Of a stretch of DNA of 6,333 bases, positions 5,903-6,333 are shown in pieces (positions within the stretch are counted from its first letter, which is position 1; each line of letters begins with the position of its first letter). Origin of the DNA: an uncultured Clostridia bacterium (GTDB lineage Bacteria > Bacillota > Clostridia > Oscillospirales > Oscillospiraceae); contig CALYTU010000084.1 in NCBI GenBank assembly GCA_945487445.1, positions 1-6,333 of the forward strand, in the 5' to 3' direction. The notes beneath the pieces are model-generated. The model had not been told where the DNA came from. It did not search any database and saw only the letters and a list, made by a program, of their open reading frames with translations. A program made the position numbers and the translations under genes.

Positions 5903-5916
5903 TTTTCCAGGGTCCA
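5880..5916 (-). repeat. Right terminal inverted repeat of the IS3-like element
   Basis: Read on the minus strand it begins TGGACCCTGG, has GGACA (5898-5902 on the + strand as TGTCC) and ends AATTTAGGGGGT. This matches the left repeat at 5184-5222 in order and spacing, with a gap of two bases. The orfA start lies about 115 bases inside it, as expected for the upstream end of an IS3 element. Confidence 0.7.
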
Positions 5917-5922
5917 TTTTAA

Positions 5923-6267
5923 CTTAAGGGGCTCCCGGTTGTACAGGCAGACGAGACAGTCTGCAACGTGGCGAAGGACGGGCGACCTGCCAATTCAGAA
6001 TCCAGAATGTTCGTATACCGAAGCGGAGAATTCGAGAAGCAGCGGGTCATTGTGCTGTACGATTACCAAAAGACCCGCCATTCGCAGCACGTGCTGGATT
6101 ATCTGGATGGCTTTTCCGGGATCGTTGTTTCGGACGCGTTCAGCGGATACCATGCGTTGGACCGAAAACAGGACGTGCCGATCCGGAACGCGAACTGCTG
6201 GGCCCACGCCAGGCGATCCTTTGCCGACGCACTGAAAGCGGTGAAGAAAAGGAGGCTTCAGGCATAA
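5923..6267 (+). pseudogene. Fragment of an IS66-family transposase (TnpC core)
   Basis: The frame is open from 5923 to TAA 6265-6267 (114 codons). The recognisable protein begins PVVQADETV and includes SRMFVYRSGEF, VIVLYDYQKTRHSQHVLDYL, GIVVSDAFSGYHAL and NANCWAHARRSFADALKAV. This is the central DDE_Tnp_IS66 domain: the first catalytic aspartate is in ADET (5950-5952), the second in VSDAFSGY (6133-6135), and CWAHARR follows. The N-terminal zinc-binding and linker parts, and everything after KAVKK including the last catalytic glutamate, are missing in this frame. A normal TnpC has about 500 aa. The left cut lies within a few bases of the IS3-like element's right end. Downstream of the A4 run at 6247-6250 a different frame is open to the window edge, so an indel may be the cause of the stop. 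Confidence 0.88.
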
Positions 6268-6333
6268 TCGTGGCAGGGAGCAACCCGAAGCTGCTCCTAG
6301 ATTCAGAACCAGAGGCAAACGTAGCCACCCGGC

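Larger units (their letters stand above)
5184..5916 (-). mobile_element. Internally deleted, non-autonomous IS3-like element (733 bp)
   Basis: The element is bounded by inverted repeats at 5184-5222 and 5880-5916 (in + strand terms it begins TGTACCCC and ends GGGTCCA). Inside, on the minus strand, it keeps a complete orfA and the first 41 codons of orfB; the DDE catalytic part of orfB is gone, the join lying at about 5221. A full IS3-family element is about 1.2-1.5 kb, so roughly half is missing. Both ends and the DNA-binding OrfA remain, so it could in principle be mobilised by an intact relative (inference). The lack of a target duplication suggests old rearrangement at its borders. It sits between a probable ISL3 remnant and an IS66 remnant. 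Confidence 0.65.

Overview
The window is bacterial and most likely from a gut-type Clostridia (Oscillospirales/Ruminococcaceae-like). The reasons are moderately GC-rich genes with AT-rich intergenic DNA, strong GGAG-type ribosome binding sites at close spacing, tightly packed same-strand genes, and a mix of IS3-like, IS66 and probable ISL3 transposase remnants. The organism is an inference; nothing here identifies a species.

Bases 1-313 hold no convincing gene. They contain a good sigma-A-type promoter (TTGATT, 17 bp, TACAAT) and some small inverted repeats. From 314 to 4354 there is a compact + strand operon of three genes. The first is a CxxCxxCC (YkgJ-type) metal-binding protein whose frame is broken by an exact 10-bp tandem duplication. 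The second is a complete 866-aa SNF2-family helicase with an N-terminal DUF3670-type region. The third is a 246-aa SWIM zinc-finger protein. Each later ribosome binding site lies at the previous stop codon, so translation is probably coupled. The helicase and SWIM protein look like partners, as in the DUF3670 helicase / SWIM pairs of other bacteria, whose role is unknown.

From 4351 to 5025 lies a type II toxin-antitoxin cassette. Its promoter overlaps the stop codon of the SWIM gene and carries three TGATAA motifs at exact 11-bp spacing plus a palindrome over the -10, which looks like an autoregulatory operator. The Phd/YefM-like antitoxin is intact. The RelE/ParE-like toxin overlaps it by 20 bp and has an in-frame amber stop at codon 20. 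A strong intrinsic terminator closes the cassette.

From about 5031 to 6267 the window is a graveyard of insertion sequences. It holds the C-terminal remnant of a transposase (probably ISL3 family), a 733-bp internally deleted IS3-like element that keeps both terminal inverted repeats, an intact orfA and the A7 frameshift site but almost no orfB, and a fragment of an IS66 transposase. No clear gene is seen from 6268 to the end.

The best leads are the helicase/SWIM/CxxCxxCC operon as a poorly characterised unit, the reversible-looking 10-bp duplication in its first gene, and the toxin-antitoxin locus with a disabled toxin and a phased operator.
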